Shown here: one piece after another, positions 1 to 8,198 of the stretch
Layout of the letters: each line of letters starts with the position of its first letter
Numbering within the stretch: position 1 is the first letter of the stretch
Source: Mycobacterium paraffinicum
GTDB taxonomy: Bacteria; Actinomycetota; Actinomycetes; Mycobacteriales; Mycobacteriaceae
DNA: 26,411 bases
Direction: 5' to 3'
NCBI RefSeq assembly: GCF_001907675.1
Contig: NZ_MPNT01000053.1
Span: forward strand, 1-26,411
Made by a program: the position numbers and the translations under genes
Notes under the pieces: generated by a model
The model's input: only the letters and a program-made list of their open reading frames with translations
Told to the model about the DNA's origin: nothing
Database searches by the model: none

Positions 1-156
1 GGTGCGCAGCCGGCGGGCCACGCGTTCCACCCGCTCCAAGACGCGCAACCGCTCCGGGGTCGTCAACGCGTCAAAAGACAACGCACACAAGCGCTCAGCA
101 TCGCCGTCGAGCGCGTCGATGACCCCGACGATCTCCTCACGACTGCTGACACCCAT
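1..156 (-). CDS. 13E12 repeat / DUF222 family protein, N-terminal fragment
   Basis: Only the first 52 codons are inside the window, and the gene runs off the left edge. The ATG at 156 is followed by a protein beginning [19 protein letters not shown] and continuing [22 protein letters not shown]. This is the opening I recognise from mycobacterial 13E12 repeat proteins (DUF222, usually with a C-terminal HNH nuclease domain outside this view). These are multicopy, repeat-like genes. Several M. tuberculosis copies are described as SOS-inducible, but I find no good SOS box upstream here. Whether the full gene is intact, and whether it carries the HNH domain, cannot be told. Confidence 0.75.
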   Translation of the reverse strand, partial: MGVSSREEIVGVIDALDGDAERLCALSFDALTTPERLRVLERVERVARRLRT

Positions 157-260
157 GCCTCAAACTCTACGAACACCCACCGACAAAAACGGCCGCATTG
201 TGACCACTGAAACCACAGTGACACAAGGGATTTCCAAAGGCCCGCCGAGCGGGCGGCAGA

Positions 261-941
261 TCACACGCTCGATCGCGCCGATTCCAGCGGGGCGCCGTGG
301 TAGCGGTGGGGATCGGGCAGTCGGCGACGCCGCCGCATATGCACCAGCGCCAGGACCGAGAGCACGGCGGCGTAGATGCACCACAGCGACGCGAACGCCT
401 GCAGGTAGAGCACCGCGACGAGAACCAACCCCACCAGGTTCGCCACACCGAACACCACTATGGAGCGGTATCCCGACAGCAGCGCCGGCCCGATGACGGC
501 GACGATGTAGAGCACGGCCCACAAATAGCTGTCGCGGGAGCCGGTTTGGTATTCCAGCGCGTGCGGGCACCTCGTCACCCCGACCGGCTTGGTAAGGACG
601 ACGACCGCGAGGTAGGCCGACACCATCGCGCCGAGCACCGCGAACGGCGCCACCCGCAGCCGGGCGCCGCGCGGTTCGAGCATCAGGATCGCCAACGGGA
701 CCAGCAGCGGGAGCAACGGCAGCGCGATGAAGACATACGCGTGCAGCGCAAAGTTTGCCATCCCCGCGGGAACATGGCGATTGGGCCACACGGCCGCCTC
801 GAGGAACTGGTGCACCGCGAACACCGTGGGCAGCAGGGCAAATGGCAGTTCGCGCCAATGCTTCACCTCACGCAGGGTCGCCACCGCGACCGGCACCAGC
901 GCGGTGCCCACCACCAGATCCGCCGTCATCGAAAAGCACAT
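261..941 (-). CDS. DUF6629-like integral membrane protein
   Basis: This is a 226-residue protein of mostly hydrophobic segments with a basic C-terminal tail (RRRRRLPDPHR). The frame stays open upstream to 1856, but the start is placed at the ATG at 941 because the protein then begins MCFSMTADLVVGTALVPVAV. An MCFS opening is typical of the small membrane family annotated DUF6629. About seven hydrophobic stretches can be seen, including LPLLPLLVPLAILML, YLWAVLYIVAVIGPALL and VFGVANLVGLVLVAVLYL. Function is unknown. It lies 32 bases downstream of the zinc-ribbon peptidase gene on the same strand and may be cotranscribed with it. I do not recall it next to this block in M. tuberculosis. Confidence 0.7.
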   Translation of the reverse strand: MCFSMTADLVVGTALVPVAVATLREVKHWRELPFALLPTVFAVHQFLEAAVWPNRHVPAGMANFALHAYVFIALPLLPLLVPLAILMLEPRGARLRVAPFAVLGAMVSAYLAVVVLTKPVGVTRCPHALEYQTGSRDSYLWAVLYIVAVIGPALLSGYRSIVVFGVANLVGLVLVAVLYLQAFASLWCIYAAVLSVLALVHMRRRRRLPDPHRYHGAPLESARSSV

Positions 942-973
942 CGCCGCAGTGTGCCCGTTCGCGACGAAGCCAA

Positions 974-2029
974 TCAGCCGGCGATGGCGGCCGGTCCCCT
1001 CGCTTCGGAGGTCACCTCGTCGATCACGGTGTGGATGAACTTCATCTTCTTGAGTACCGCGACCGGCAGCACGAACGGATAGAGGTCGTCGCGGCCCATC
1101 GACCGGTTCACCATGTTCAGCGACCACGACAGCGGCAACCACATGTCGATGATCGTCTGAAAAGCGCTGGGGCCCAACGCCGGCCGGTCGAATGTCGCAG
1201 AGGCCGACGCGAAGCCGCACCACGCCGAGGTGTCCAAGGTGTCGCGGATGTGCAGGTAATGGGCGAACGTTTCGGCCCAGTCCTCGGCGGGATGCATGGT
1301 GGCATACGACGAGACGAAATTTTCCTGCCAATCCTCGGGTGGCCCCTGGCTGTAGTGGCGATCCAACGCCTCCTGGTAGTCCGCGTCGGGGTCGCCGAAC
1401 AACTCGTTGAACCGCGCCAGGTAGTCGCTGGACGGGGCGATCAGCCGGTAGAAGTAGTAGTGCCCGATCTCGTGCCGGAAGTGGCCCAGCAGCGTGCGGT
1501 ACGGCTCCTCCATCTCCACCCGCAACTGCTCGCGGTGCACGTCGTCGCCCTCGGCCAGATCCAGGGTGATGACGCCGTTGTCGTGCCCGGTCATCACCTT
1601 CTCGTGCGCGCTGGACAGCAGGTGAAACGCCAACCCCTGCTCGGGATCTTCTTCGCGCCCGACGATCGGCAGCTTGAGCTCGTGCAGCTCGACGATCAGC
1701 CGCCGCTTGGCCGCCTCGGCCCGGGCGAACTCGGCCAGGCCGGCGGTGTCGGCGTCGTTGGGCCGCACGGTGGTCAGTGCGCAGGACGTGCACAGCAGCC
1801 GGGGATTGTTGACGGGAACCAGCCAATTGCATTCCGCCAGTCGGAGATTGGCGCACAGCTGATACTCGGCGGCGTCCACGAAACCGGCGTGCTCGCCGGC
1901 GTTCTCCTCGGCGATGACCATCAGGGCCATCTGCTCGAGTGAAAATCCCAGCGCGCTACCGCAGTTCAAGCAGGTGGAGTTCTCGAACGCCAGGCGCTGG
2001 CCGCAGTTGGGGCAGTTGAAGTCACGCAT
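974..2029 (-). CDS. Zinc-ribbon putative zinc-binding metallopeptidase (Rv2568c-like)
   Basis: The predicted protein has 351 residues. It opens with a zinc ribbon (Cys6/Cys9 and Cys20/Cys23: CPNC...CLNC), followed by a second cysteine set (C59, C67, C80, C83). The catalytic motif HEIGH lies at about 186-190 (FRHEIGHYYFYRL), with a downstream Glu/His-rich stretch EDWAETFAHYLH that could supply the third metal ligand. This fits the actinobacterial and proteobacterial family of zinc-ribbon putative metallopeptidases. The ATG at 2029 is preferred over the in-frame ATG at 2044 because it begins MRDFNCPNCG and gives the classical overlap with the upstream transglutaminase stop (ATGCGTGA). The two proteins are therefore likely translationally coupled. 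The substrate is unknown. Confidence 0.8.
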   Translation of the reverse strand: MRDFNCPNCGQRLAFENSTCLNCGSALGFSLEQMALMVIAEENAGEHAGFVDAAEYQLCANLRLAECNWLVPVNNPRLLCTSCALTTVRPNDADTAGLAEFARAEAAKRRLIVELHELKLPIVGREEDPEQGLAFHLLSSAHEKVMTGHDNGVITLDLAEGDDVHREQLRVEMEEPYRTLLGHFRHEIGHYYFYRLIAPSSDYLARFNELFGDPDADYQEALDRHYSQGPPEDWQENFVSSYATMHPAEDWAETFAHYLHIRDTLDTSAWCGFASASATFDRPALGPSAFQTIIDMWLPLSWSLNMVNRSMGRDDLYPFVLPVAVLKKMKFIHTVIDEVTSEARGPAAIAG

Positions 2030-2963
2030 GCAGCGCATCCCCATCGAACGGCACCACGTCGACGGCGACGTCGATCACGCTGTGTTCGGAATTGGTGTAG
2101 ATGATGCCGCGCAACGGCGGCACGTCCGCGTAGTCGCGGCCGCGCCCCACGATGATGTAGCGCTCGTCGACCAGCTGGTCGTTGGTGGGATCCAGGCCCA
2201 GCCATTCGAACTGGCCGGGCTCCTGGGGTGTCCACACTCCCGCCCATGCGTGGGTGGCGTCTATCCCGATCATTCGATCCTTTCCCGGTGGCGGGTCAGT
2301 GGCCAGATACCCGGACACGTAGCTGGCCGCAAGACCGTTGGCGCGCAGGCAAGCGATCGCCAGCCTGGCAAAGTCTTGACATACCCCTTCCCGGGCCGCC
2401 AGAACCGCGTTGACACCAGTGGAAATCGTCGTCGACCCCGAGCGGTAGGTGAAGTCGGCGAAAATCCGCGACGCGAGGTCGCGCAGCACCTCGACCAGCG
2501 GGCGCCGCGGGGCGAAACTGGGCGCTGCGTAGTCGCGAATCTCGTCGGTGATCTCGGGCGGATTCAAGTCCAGGGTGAACTCCGCGGCGAGCGCGCCCCT
2601 GCCGCCCGTCGGCCGGGAGTCCTCCCACGGTTGCACCGCCGGCCCGCTGGTATAGCGACCCGGGGCGGGCGGATAGACGTCGACGATGGAGTCGCTGGTG
2701 ACCGTCAGGGCGTGGTGCGGCTCGGTGACGTGGAAGTACGAGCTGATGTTGCCGTAAACGTCGACGCTGGTGGAGACGTCGGCGGGGGCCGGGTCGATGG
2801 TCAGCCGGTGCGCGACGCAACGCTGCCGCGCCGAGTCGCGCGGGGTGAGGAAGCCGCGGCCGTAGGAGCCGGTCACGACGTCGGAGTACCGGTACTGGGT
2901 GCGGTGGGTGACTCGATGGCGGCGGGCGGTTCCGGCGTCAGCTTCAGGCACAAGGCTGATCAC
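2022..2963 (-). CDS. Transglutaminase-like cysteine protease family protein (Rv2569c-like)
   Basis: The protein has 313 residues if the GTG at 2963 is used. An N-terminal transglutaminase-associated beta domain (HRTQYRYSDVV...) is followed by a transglutaminase core with the full catalytic triad: Cys about 195 in GVCQDFARLA, His about 238 in DATHAWAGVW and Asp about 258 in LGLDPTND. Such proteins are usually cytosolic peptidases or amidases of unknown substrate. In many bacteria they sit near alpha-E and ATP-grasp genes, which are not visible here. No ribosome binding site precedes either candidate GTG (2963 or 2951), so the message may be leaderless and the start is uncertain. The frame stays open upstream to 3260, but that part overlaps the divergent gene and reads as non-coding. 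Confidence 0.8.
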   Translation of the reverse strand: MISLVPEADAGTARRHRVTHRTQYRYSDVVTGSYGRGFLTPRDSARQRCVAHRLTIDPAPADVSTSVDVYGNISSYFHVTEPHHALTVTSDSIVDVYPPAPGRYTSGPAVQPWEDSRPTGGRGALAAEFTLDLNPPEITDEIRDYAAPSFAPRRPLVEVLRDLASRIFADFTYRSGSTTISTGVNAVLAAREGVCQDFARLAIACLRANGLAASYVSGYLATDPPPGKDRMIGIDATHAWAGVWTPQEPGQFEWLGLDPTNDQLVDERYIIVGRGRDYADVPPLRGIIYTNSEHSVIDVAVDVVPFDGDALHA

Positions 2964-3054
2964 ATCACACGCGGGACGGTTACGCGCCGTCCGCGCCGCG
3001 AAGCCGTTTGCCAATAGGGCGGCGCGCGCGCCAAACCGGGAGCACAATCGAGAT

Positions 3055-3444
3055 GTGGCCACGTGGTATGACGTCGCCCGCATCGTCCGTGAGCTGGCAC
3101 TCACCTCGGAGCCGTCCCCGCATGACTGGCGGGTCGGCAAGAAGTTGCTGGCGTGGGAGCGGCCGTTGCGTCCCTCCGAGCGCGAAGCGCTGGCAGCTGG
3201 CGGCACGGAACCGCCGGGCGGCGACATCCTCGGCGTGCGGGTGTCCGACGAAGGCGTCAAGTTCGGGTTGATCGCCGACGAGCCGGAGGTCTATTTCACG
3301 ACACCGCATTTCGACGGCTACCCGGCGGTGCTGGTCAAACTGGACGCGATCTCGGTCCGTGACCTCGAGGAGCTGATCACCGAGGCGTGGCTGACGCAGG
3401 CCCCGAGGAAGTTGGTCCAGGAGTTCCTGGCCGACTCGCGCTGA
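3055..3444 (+). CDS. MmcQ/YjbR family protein (Rv2570-like)
   Basis: This is a 129-residue cytosolic protein starting at the GTG at 3055 (MATWYDVARIVRELAL), with GGGAG-like bases upstream. It shows the compact MmcQ/YjbR organisation: an N-terminal helix, a central sheet with GVKFGLIADEPEVYFTTPHF, and a C-terminal DLEELITEAWLTQAPRKLV helix. The family adopts a CyaY-like fold and has been suggested to bind DNA, but no function is established. It is divergent from the transglutaminase gene across roughly 90 bases, and its stop lies only 6 bases from the stop of the convergent FUSC-like gene. The frame is open further upstream, but the extra residues look like shadow translation. Confidence 0.75.
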   Translation: MATWYDVARIVRELALTSEPSPHDWRVGKKLLAWERPLRPSEREALAAGGTEPPGGDILGVRVSDEGVKFGLIADEPEVYFTTPHFDGYPAVLVKLDAISVRDLEELITEAWLTQAPRKLVQEFLADSR

Positions 3445-3450
3445 ACCGCG

Positions 3451-4518
3451 TCACCCGTGCCGTAGGTCGACGACCCGCTGCAGGTCGTCGACGCACGCGC
3501 TGACGATGTCGGCCAGGATCAACTGCGTTTTCTCGTGGGCGGCCGACTGCAATTCCGAAGCGTGATGACGCGCCGACGCGATGTACGCGCACGCGCCGGC
3601 CGGATCGGGATCGGCGAGGGCGGTCGCGGCCGCAAGCACCACCAACACGGTGTGCACGGTCTGCGGAGGCGCGTGGCGACAGCCGTCCGCGGCAGGGGCG
3701 ACGGCGCGGGCCAGTTGCAGCACCGAGACGGCCAGCATGGCCACGTGCACGGCTTGGCGATCGGCGGCGTGGACCGTGTCGCGCATCCCCCAGCGGCGCG
3801 GCGCGACGCGCACCACCTGGCGGGCGGTGGTGCGCGCCTCGAGCAGTCCGCTGAGCTGTTCGTGCACTCGGTCGACCGCCGTCAGTGGCCAGTTCGGGGG
3901 CGGCGCTTTGCGTCCGACGGCGACGTCCGCCGCACGCGACAAGACGTCGTGCAGCACGCCCAGCACACCGACGCGCGCGTTGCGCAGCACCCTAAGCGGG
4001 TCGGCGGGGAACAGCAGGACGGCGAACACGATGGCCAGCCCACCTCCGATCAGCGCGTCGAAGATGCGCTCCCAGCCGAGGCCGCTGTGGAACAAGGCCA
4101 ACACCAGGATGGCCGACACCACGGTCTGGTTGGCGAACATCATCCCGTGCCCGATGAAGCCGCCCCCGATGAGCACCGCCGCACCCAGCGCGAACAATGC
4201 GGCGATCGCGATCGGGACCGCGCCGGGGCCAAGGAGGGCCTGCACCACCGAGCCCAGCCCGATCCCGAGGGTTACCCCGACCATCATCTGGATGGCGCGT
4301 TGCGCGCGCAGCACGTTGCTCGTCGACAACGACACCGCCGCCGCGATCGGTGCGAAGAACGGCTGCGGATGCTCGAGAACGTCGTGCGCGAGATACCACG
4401 ACAGGCCCGCGGCCACGGCGGTCTGTACCAGGTTGAACCACACCAGACGCAGCCGTGTGAGGCCCGCACGCGCGGGGACCAGAAGAAAAGATGGCCCAGC
4501 CCGCCGCGCTACGCCCAC
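3451..4518 (-). CDS. FUSC-like integral membrane protein (Rv2571c-like)
   Basis: The protein has 355 residues. A block of about six hydrophobic segments (LVQTAVAAGLSWYLAHDVL, FFAPIAAAVSLS, AIQMMVGVTLGIGLGSVV, AVPIAIAALFALGAAVLIGG, TVVSAILVLALF, ALIGGGLAIVFAVLLFP) precedes a soluble C-terminal helical half. This is the layout of the fusaric acid resistance/aromatic acid exporter (FUSC, YccS/ArAE) superfamily, shortened to one membrane module. The GTG at 4518 gives MGVARRAGPSFLLVPARAG, and the gene starts 4 bases after the stop of the Ddn-like gene, so it looks cotranscribed with aspS and ddn-like. The transport role is inferred from family membership only. Confidence 0.75.
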   Translation of the reverse strand: MGVARRAGPSFLLVPARAGLTRLRLVWFNLVQTAVAAGLSWYLAHDVLEHPQPFFAPIAAAVSLSTSNVLRAQRAIQMMVGVTLGIGLGSVVQALLGPGAVPIAIAALFALGAAVLIGGGFIGHGMMFANQTVVSAILVLALFHSGLGWERIFDALIGGGLAIVFAVLLFPADPLRVLRNARVGVLGVLHDVLSRAADVAVGRKAPPPNWPLTAVDRVHEQLSGLLEARTTARQVVRVAPRRWGMRDTVHAADRQAVHVAMLAVSVLQLARAVAPAADGCRHAPPQTVHTVLVVLAAATALADPDPAGACAYIASARHHASELQSAAHEKTQLILADIVSACVDDLQRVVDLRHG

Positions 4519-4522
4519 GGGC

Positions 4523-4954
4523 CTAGGTGCGCTGCAGCTCGAACAGCGGAATGACCCGGCTGGTCTTGGACTGGTACTCGGCGAAGCCGGGCGCGGCGGC
4601 GGTGACCTTGTCGAACAGCGCGTCGCGTTCGTCGGACGGCAATTCGCGCGCGGTGACGGCGAACTCGTCGGCACCGATCTCGACGCGGGCCCGCGGGTTG
4701 GCGCGCAGGTTGTGCACCCACGCCGGGCTGACCGGTGAGCCGGCGAAGGATCCGATGATGATCAGCTTGCCGTCGATGTCGAAGTAGGCCAGCGGCGAGA
4801 CCCGGGACTGTCCGGACTTGGCGCCGGTCGTAGTGAGCAACAGCAGGTTCGCGTCCTCGAACTGGCCGCTCACCTTGCCGCCATTGGTCCGGAACTCGTC
4901 GATGATGGTCTTGTTGAACGCGTTGATCGTCGCGGTATCAGGCATTTCGGTCAT
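4523..4954 (-). CDS. Ddn-like F420H2-dependent nitroreductase-family protein
   Basis: The protein has 143 residues and matches the deazaflavin-dependent nitroreductase family (Ddn/Rv3547-like split beta-barrel). Recognisable blocks are [61 protein letters not shown] and [11 protein letters not shown]. The TTTGAKSGQ and SPAWVHNL parts form the F420 and substrate site in characterised members, which reduce quinones or nitroimidazoles with F420H2. Its ATG overlaps the aspS stop by four bases (ATGA), which implies translational coupling to aspS. I do not recall this gene between aspS and the FUSC-like gene in M. tuberculosis, so it is probably an insertion in this lineage or a loss in the other. 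Confidence 0.85.
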   Translation of the reverse strand: MTEMPDTATINAFNKTIIDEFRTNGGKVSGQFEDANLLLLTTTGAKSGQSRVSPLAYFDIDGKLIIIGSFAGSPVSPAWVHNLRANPRARVEIGADEFAVTARELPSDERDALFDKVTAAAPGFAEYQSKTSRVIPLFELQRT

Positions 4955-6732
4955 GCCTGGTCAACCTTTTCCGGTTTGGCGTCTATTCCGGACTCCTTGC
5001 GCTGCTGCGCGGTGATCGGCGCGGGCGCATCGGTGAGGGGATCGACTCCGCCGCCGGTCTTCGGGAAGGCGATCACCTCGCGGATCGAGTCGACACGGGA
5101 CAGCAGAGCGTTGATCCGGTCCCAGCCGAACGCGATCCCGCCGTGGGGCGGCGCGCCAAAGGTGAACGCCTCCAACAGGAATCCGAACTTCTCTTCGGCC
5201 TCGGCCTGGTCCAGGCCCATCACGGCGAACACGCGCTCCTGGATGTCGCGACGGTGGATACGGATCGAGCCCCCGCCGATCTCGTTGCCGTTGCAGACGA
5301 TGTCGTAGGCGTCGGCCAACACGGCGCCTGGGTCCGTGTCGACCACGTCGGTGTACTGCGGCTTGGGCGAGGTGAACGCGTGGTGCACCGCCGTCCACGC
5401 GCCGGAGCCGACGGCCACGTCCCCGGCGGCGGTCGCCTCGTCGGCGGGCTCGAACAGCGGCGGGTCCACCACCCACACGAACGCCCACGCGTCGGGATCG
5501 ATCATGCCGAGCCGGCTGGCGATCTCCCCTCGGGCGGCGCCCAGCAGAGCGCGCGACGGCTTGGGCAGGCCGGCGGAGAAGAAGATGCAGTCCCCCGGCT
5601 TGGCCCCGACGTGCGCGGCCAGACCCTCGCGCTCGGCGTCGGTCAGGTTCTTGGCCACCGGGCCGCCGAGCTCCCCGTCGTCGCCGACGAGCACGTAGGC
5701 CAGCCCGCGGTGCCCGCGCTGCTTGGCCCAGTCCTGCCAGCCGTCCAGCGTCCGCCGCGGCTGCGACGCCCCGCCCGGCATCACCACCGCACCCACGTAC
5801 GGCGCCTGGAAGACGCGAAACGTGGTGTCTTTGAAGAACTCCGTGCACTCGACGAGCTCCAGCCCGAACCGCATGTCCGGCTTGTCGGAGCCGAACCGGC
5901 GCATCGCGTCGGCATACGTGATGCGCGGGATGGGCGTCGGCACTCGATATCCGATCAACGCCCACAGCGCGGTCAGGATCTCCTCGGAGATCGCGATGAT
6001 GTCCTCGGCGTCGACGAAGCTCATCTCCATGTCGAGCTGGGTGAACTCGGGCTGGCGGTCGGCGCGGAAATCCTCGTCCCGGTAACACCGGGCGATCTGG
6101 TAGTAGCGCTCCATCCCGGCGACCATCAGCAACTGCTTGAACAGCTGCGGGCTCTGGGGCAGGGCGTAGAACGAGCCGGGGTGCAGCCGGGCCGGCACCA
6201 GAAAGTCGCGCGCGCCTTCGGGCGTCGACCGGGTGATCGTCGGCGTCTCGACCTCGACGAAGTCGTGGCCCGCCAACACCGCGCGCGCCGCGGCGTTCAC
6301 CTTGGAGCGCAGGCGAAGCGCCGCCGCCGGGCCGTCGCGGCGCAGGTCGAGGTAGCGGTACTTCAGCCGCAGCTCCTCCCCGGCGGGCTCGTCCAGCTGG
6401 AACGGCAGCGGCGCGCTCTCTCCGAGCACGGTCAGCGAAGCGACGTTGACCTCGATGTCGCCCGTGGCGATCTCGGCGTTGGCGTTGCCTTCCGGGCGGA
6501 TCTCGACGACACCGGTGACCGCGACGCAGAACTCGGCGCGCAACCGGTGCGCCTGCGCCAACACGTCGGCGTTGCGGAACACCACCTGTGCCACGCCGGA
6601 GGCATCCCGCAAGTCGATGAAGATGACACCGCCGTGGTCGCGGCGGCGCGCCACCCAGCCCGCTAACGTCACCTGCTGTCCGGCGTCGCCACTCCTCAGC
6701 GACCCGGCGGCGTGGCTGCGCAGCACAAACAC
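4951..6732 (-). CDS. aspS: Aspartyl-tRNA synthetase, bacterial type
   Basis: This 593-residue class II synthetase charges tRNA-Asp in the cytosol. It starts at the GTG at 6732 with a purine-rich site upstream (GGGAAAGGGA). It has an N-terminal OB-fold anticodon domain (about 19-105), motif 1 around [20 protein letters not shown] (158-177), motif 2 around [20 protein letters not shown] (about 214-233), a GAD insertion domain, and C-terminal motif 3 (GIAFGWDRI). The length is normal for the bacterial type. Mycobacteria lack asparaginyl-tRNA synthetase and their AspRS is known to be non-discriminating, so this enzyme probably also makes Asp-tRNA-Asn for GatCAB (family knowledge, not seen here). 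It heads a minus-strand operon with the Ddn-like and FUSC-like genes. Confidence 0.97.
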   Translation of the reverse strand: MFVLRSHAAGSLRSGDAGQQVTLAGWVARRRDHGGVIFIDLRDASGVAQVVFRNADVLAQAHRLRAEFCVAVTGVVEIRPEGNANAEIATGDIEVNVASLTVLGESAPLPFQLDEPAGEELRLKYRYLDLRRDGPAAALRLRSKVNAAARAVLAGHDFVEVETPTITRSTPEGARDFLVPARLHPGSFYALPQSPQLFKQLLMVAGMERYYQIARCYRDEDFRADRQPEFTQLDMEMSFVDAEDIIAISEEILTALWALIGYRVPTPIPRITYADAMRRFGSDKPDMRFGLELVECTEFFKDTTFRVFQAPYVGAVVMPGGASQPRRTLDGWQDWAKQRGHRGLAYVLVGDDGELGGPVAKNLTDAEREGLAAHVGAKPGDCIFFSAGLPKPSRALLGAARGEIASRLGMIDPDAWAFVWVVDPPLFEPADEATAAGDVAVGSGAWTAVHHAFTSPKPQYTDVVDTDPGAVLADAYDIVCNGNEIGGGSIRIHRRDIQERVFAVMGLDQAEAEEKFGFLLEAFTFGAPPHGGIAFGWDRINALLSRVDSIREVIAFPKTGGGVDPLTDAPAPITAQQRKESGIDAKPEKVDQA

Positions 6733-6755
6733 TCCCTTTCCCGCGGTTGGAACGA

Positions 6756-7676
6756 GTGCCCAGTCTAGAGGGAGGTAATTTCGGTCCTATCGTCACCAAC
6801 ATCGCACTCGTCGGTCCGGGCGCCGTCGGGACAACGATCGCCGCGCTGCTACACCAGGCCGGGCATCCGGTGCTGGTGTGCGGCCACAGCCCGCGCGAAA
6901 GCATCGAATTGCGACCGGACGGCGCGGATCCGATCGTGGTCCCCGGCCCCGTTCACACCGATCCCAGCGACGTCACCGGTCCGGTCGATGTGGTGCTGCT
7001 GGCGGTCAAGGCCACGCAGAACGACGCGGCGTCGGGCTGGCTGACCCGGCTGTGCGGCCCGCACACGATCGTCGTGGTGTTGCAGAACGGCGTGGAGCAG
7101 GTCGAGCAGGTCAAGCCGCACTGCCCGTCGTCGCGGGTGCTGCCCGGGATTGTGTGGTACTCCGCGGAGACCCAGCCCGAAGGCTGGGTGCGGCTGCGCA
7201 CCGAGGCGGCGCTGGTGCTGCCCAGCGGGCCCGCGGCCCAGACGATCGCCGAACTGCTGCGCGGAGCCGGGTGCCGGGTGGACTGCGACCCCGACTTCAT
7301 CACCGCCGCCTGGCACAAGTTGCTCACCAACGCGCTGGCCGGTTTCATGGCGCTGTCCGGGCGGCGAGCCGGCATGTTCCGCCGTGACGACGTCACCGAA
7401 CTGTCGCGGCGCTACGTCGCCGAATGCCTGGCGGTCGCGCGGGCCGAGGGCGCCAAGCTGCCCGACGCCATCGTCGACGAGCTGGCCGACATGTTTCGGC
7501 ACGTCGCCGAGGACATGGGCACCTCCATCCTGGCCGACCGGGAGAACCACCGGCGGATGGAATGGGACATCCGCAACGGGGTGATCATTCGCAAGGGCCG
7601 CGCGCACAACCTGGCGACGCCGATCAGCGACGTCCTTGTGCCGTTGCTTGCCGCGGCGAGCGACGGCCCCGGCTAG
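6756..7676 (+). CDS. Ketopantoate reductase (PanE/ApbA)-like oxidoreductase (Rv2573-like)
   Basis: The protein has about 300 residues. An N-terminal Rossmann fold with the nucleotide-binding motif [16 protein letters not shown] is followed by VLLAVKATQ and [10 protein letters not shown], and an all-helical C-terminal domain contains [21 protein letters not shown]. In family members the Lys and Asn of this last block are active-site residues. The fold reduces 2-dehydropantoate to pantoate with NADPH, but similarity is at superfamily level, so a role in pantothenate synthesis is not assured. The start is unclear: GTG at 6756 and TTG at 6747 lie upstream of a strong GGAGGT at 6771-6776, whereas homology begins only at about 6789, where the codon is ATC. 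It is followed after 9 bases by the SRPBCC gene. Confidence 0.82.
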   Translation: MPSLEGGNFGPIVTNIALVGPGAVGTTIAALLHQAGHPVLVCGHSPRESIELRPDGADPIVVPGPVHTDPSDVTGPVDVVLLAVKATQNDAASGWLTRLCGPHTIVVVLQNGVEQVEQVKPHCPSSRVLPGIVWYSAETQPEGWVRLRTEAALVLPSGPAAQTIAELLRGAGCRVDCDPDFITAAWHKLLTNALAGFMALSGRRAGMFRRDDVTELSRRYVAECLAVARAEGAKLPDAIVDELADMFRHVAEDMGTSILADRENHRRMEWDIRNGVIIRKGRAHNLATPISDVLVPLLAAASDGPG

Positions 7677-7685
7677 ATTAATTCC

Positions 7686-8189
7686 ATGTTCCCCTGCGAC
7701 CGCGTCGACCTGAGCTTCGTCGACAGCGCGCCGTTCGTGTTCCGCAACAGCGTCGACCTCGCCATCACCCCCGAGCAGCTGTTCGAGGTCCTCGCCGACG
7801 CGGAGTCCTGGCCACGCTGGGCGAGCGTGATCACCAAGGTGACCTGGACCAGCCCCGAACCCCGCGGCGTCGGCACCACCCGCGTCGTCGAGATGCGCGG
7901 CGGCCTCGTGGGCAACGAAGAGTTTCTGGCGTGGGAGCCGTTCAGCCACATGGCTTTTCGGTTCAACGAATGCTCGACGCAAGCCGTCGCGGCGTTCGCC
8001 GAGGACTACCGGGTCGAAACCATTCCCGGTGGTTGCCGACTGACGTGGACCATGGCGCAGAAGCCCGCGGGCCCGGCGCGGCTGGCGATGTACGTGGTGG
8101 GACCGCTGCTGAACCTGGGGCTCCGCCGATTCCTGCGCAACCTGCGCGACTACACCGATACGCGGTTCGCCGAAACCGGGCAACGTTAG
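7686..8189 (+). CDS. SRPBCC (polyketide cyclase/START-like) family protein (Rv2574-like)
   Basis: This is a 167-residue soluble protein with the SRPBCC plan: an N-terminal strand and helix (FRNSVDLAITPEQLFEVLAD), the ESWPRWASVITKVTW segment typical of the polyketide cyclase/dehydratase-like branch, a curved sheet, and a long C-terminal helix (LRRFLRNLRDYTDTRFAE). The fold binds hydrophobic ligands in a deep pocket. No ligand or reaction can be assigned from sequence. It lies between the PanE-like and YpfJ-like genes with gaps of 9 bases on each side, so the three probably form one transcript. No strong ribosome binding site is visible before its ATG, which suggests coupling to the upstream gene. 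Confidence 0.75.
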   Translation: MFPCDRVDLSFVDSAPFVFRNSVDLAITPEQLFEVLADAESWPRWASVITKVTWTSPEPRGVGTTRVVEMRGGLVGNEEFLAWEPFSHMAFRFNECSTQAVAAFAEDYRVETIPGGCRLTWTMAQKPAGPARLAMYVVGPLLNLGLRRFLRNLRDYTDTRFAETGQR

Positions 8190-8198
8190 GAGCGGGCG

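Noticed and set aside
157..260. Possible SOS box before the 13E12 gene (minus strand TGTTCGTAGAGTTTGA).
   Set aside because: Only the right half resembles GTTCGA (GTTTGA), and the left half does not match TCGAAC. Family knowledge alone is not enough.
261..1856. A 531-codon minus-strand frame covering the DUF6629 gene and much of the metallopeptidase gene.
   Set aside because: Only its last 226 codons have protein-like composition (starting MCFS). The rest is Arg/Gly/Ala-rich shadow of the peptidase gene in another frame.
4961..6904. A 647-codon frame antisense and frame-shifted within aspS and neighbours.
   Set aside because: Arg/Gly/Ala-rich shadow translation of high-GC DNA. aspS in the other frame has all family motifs.
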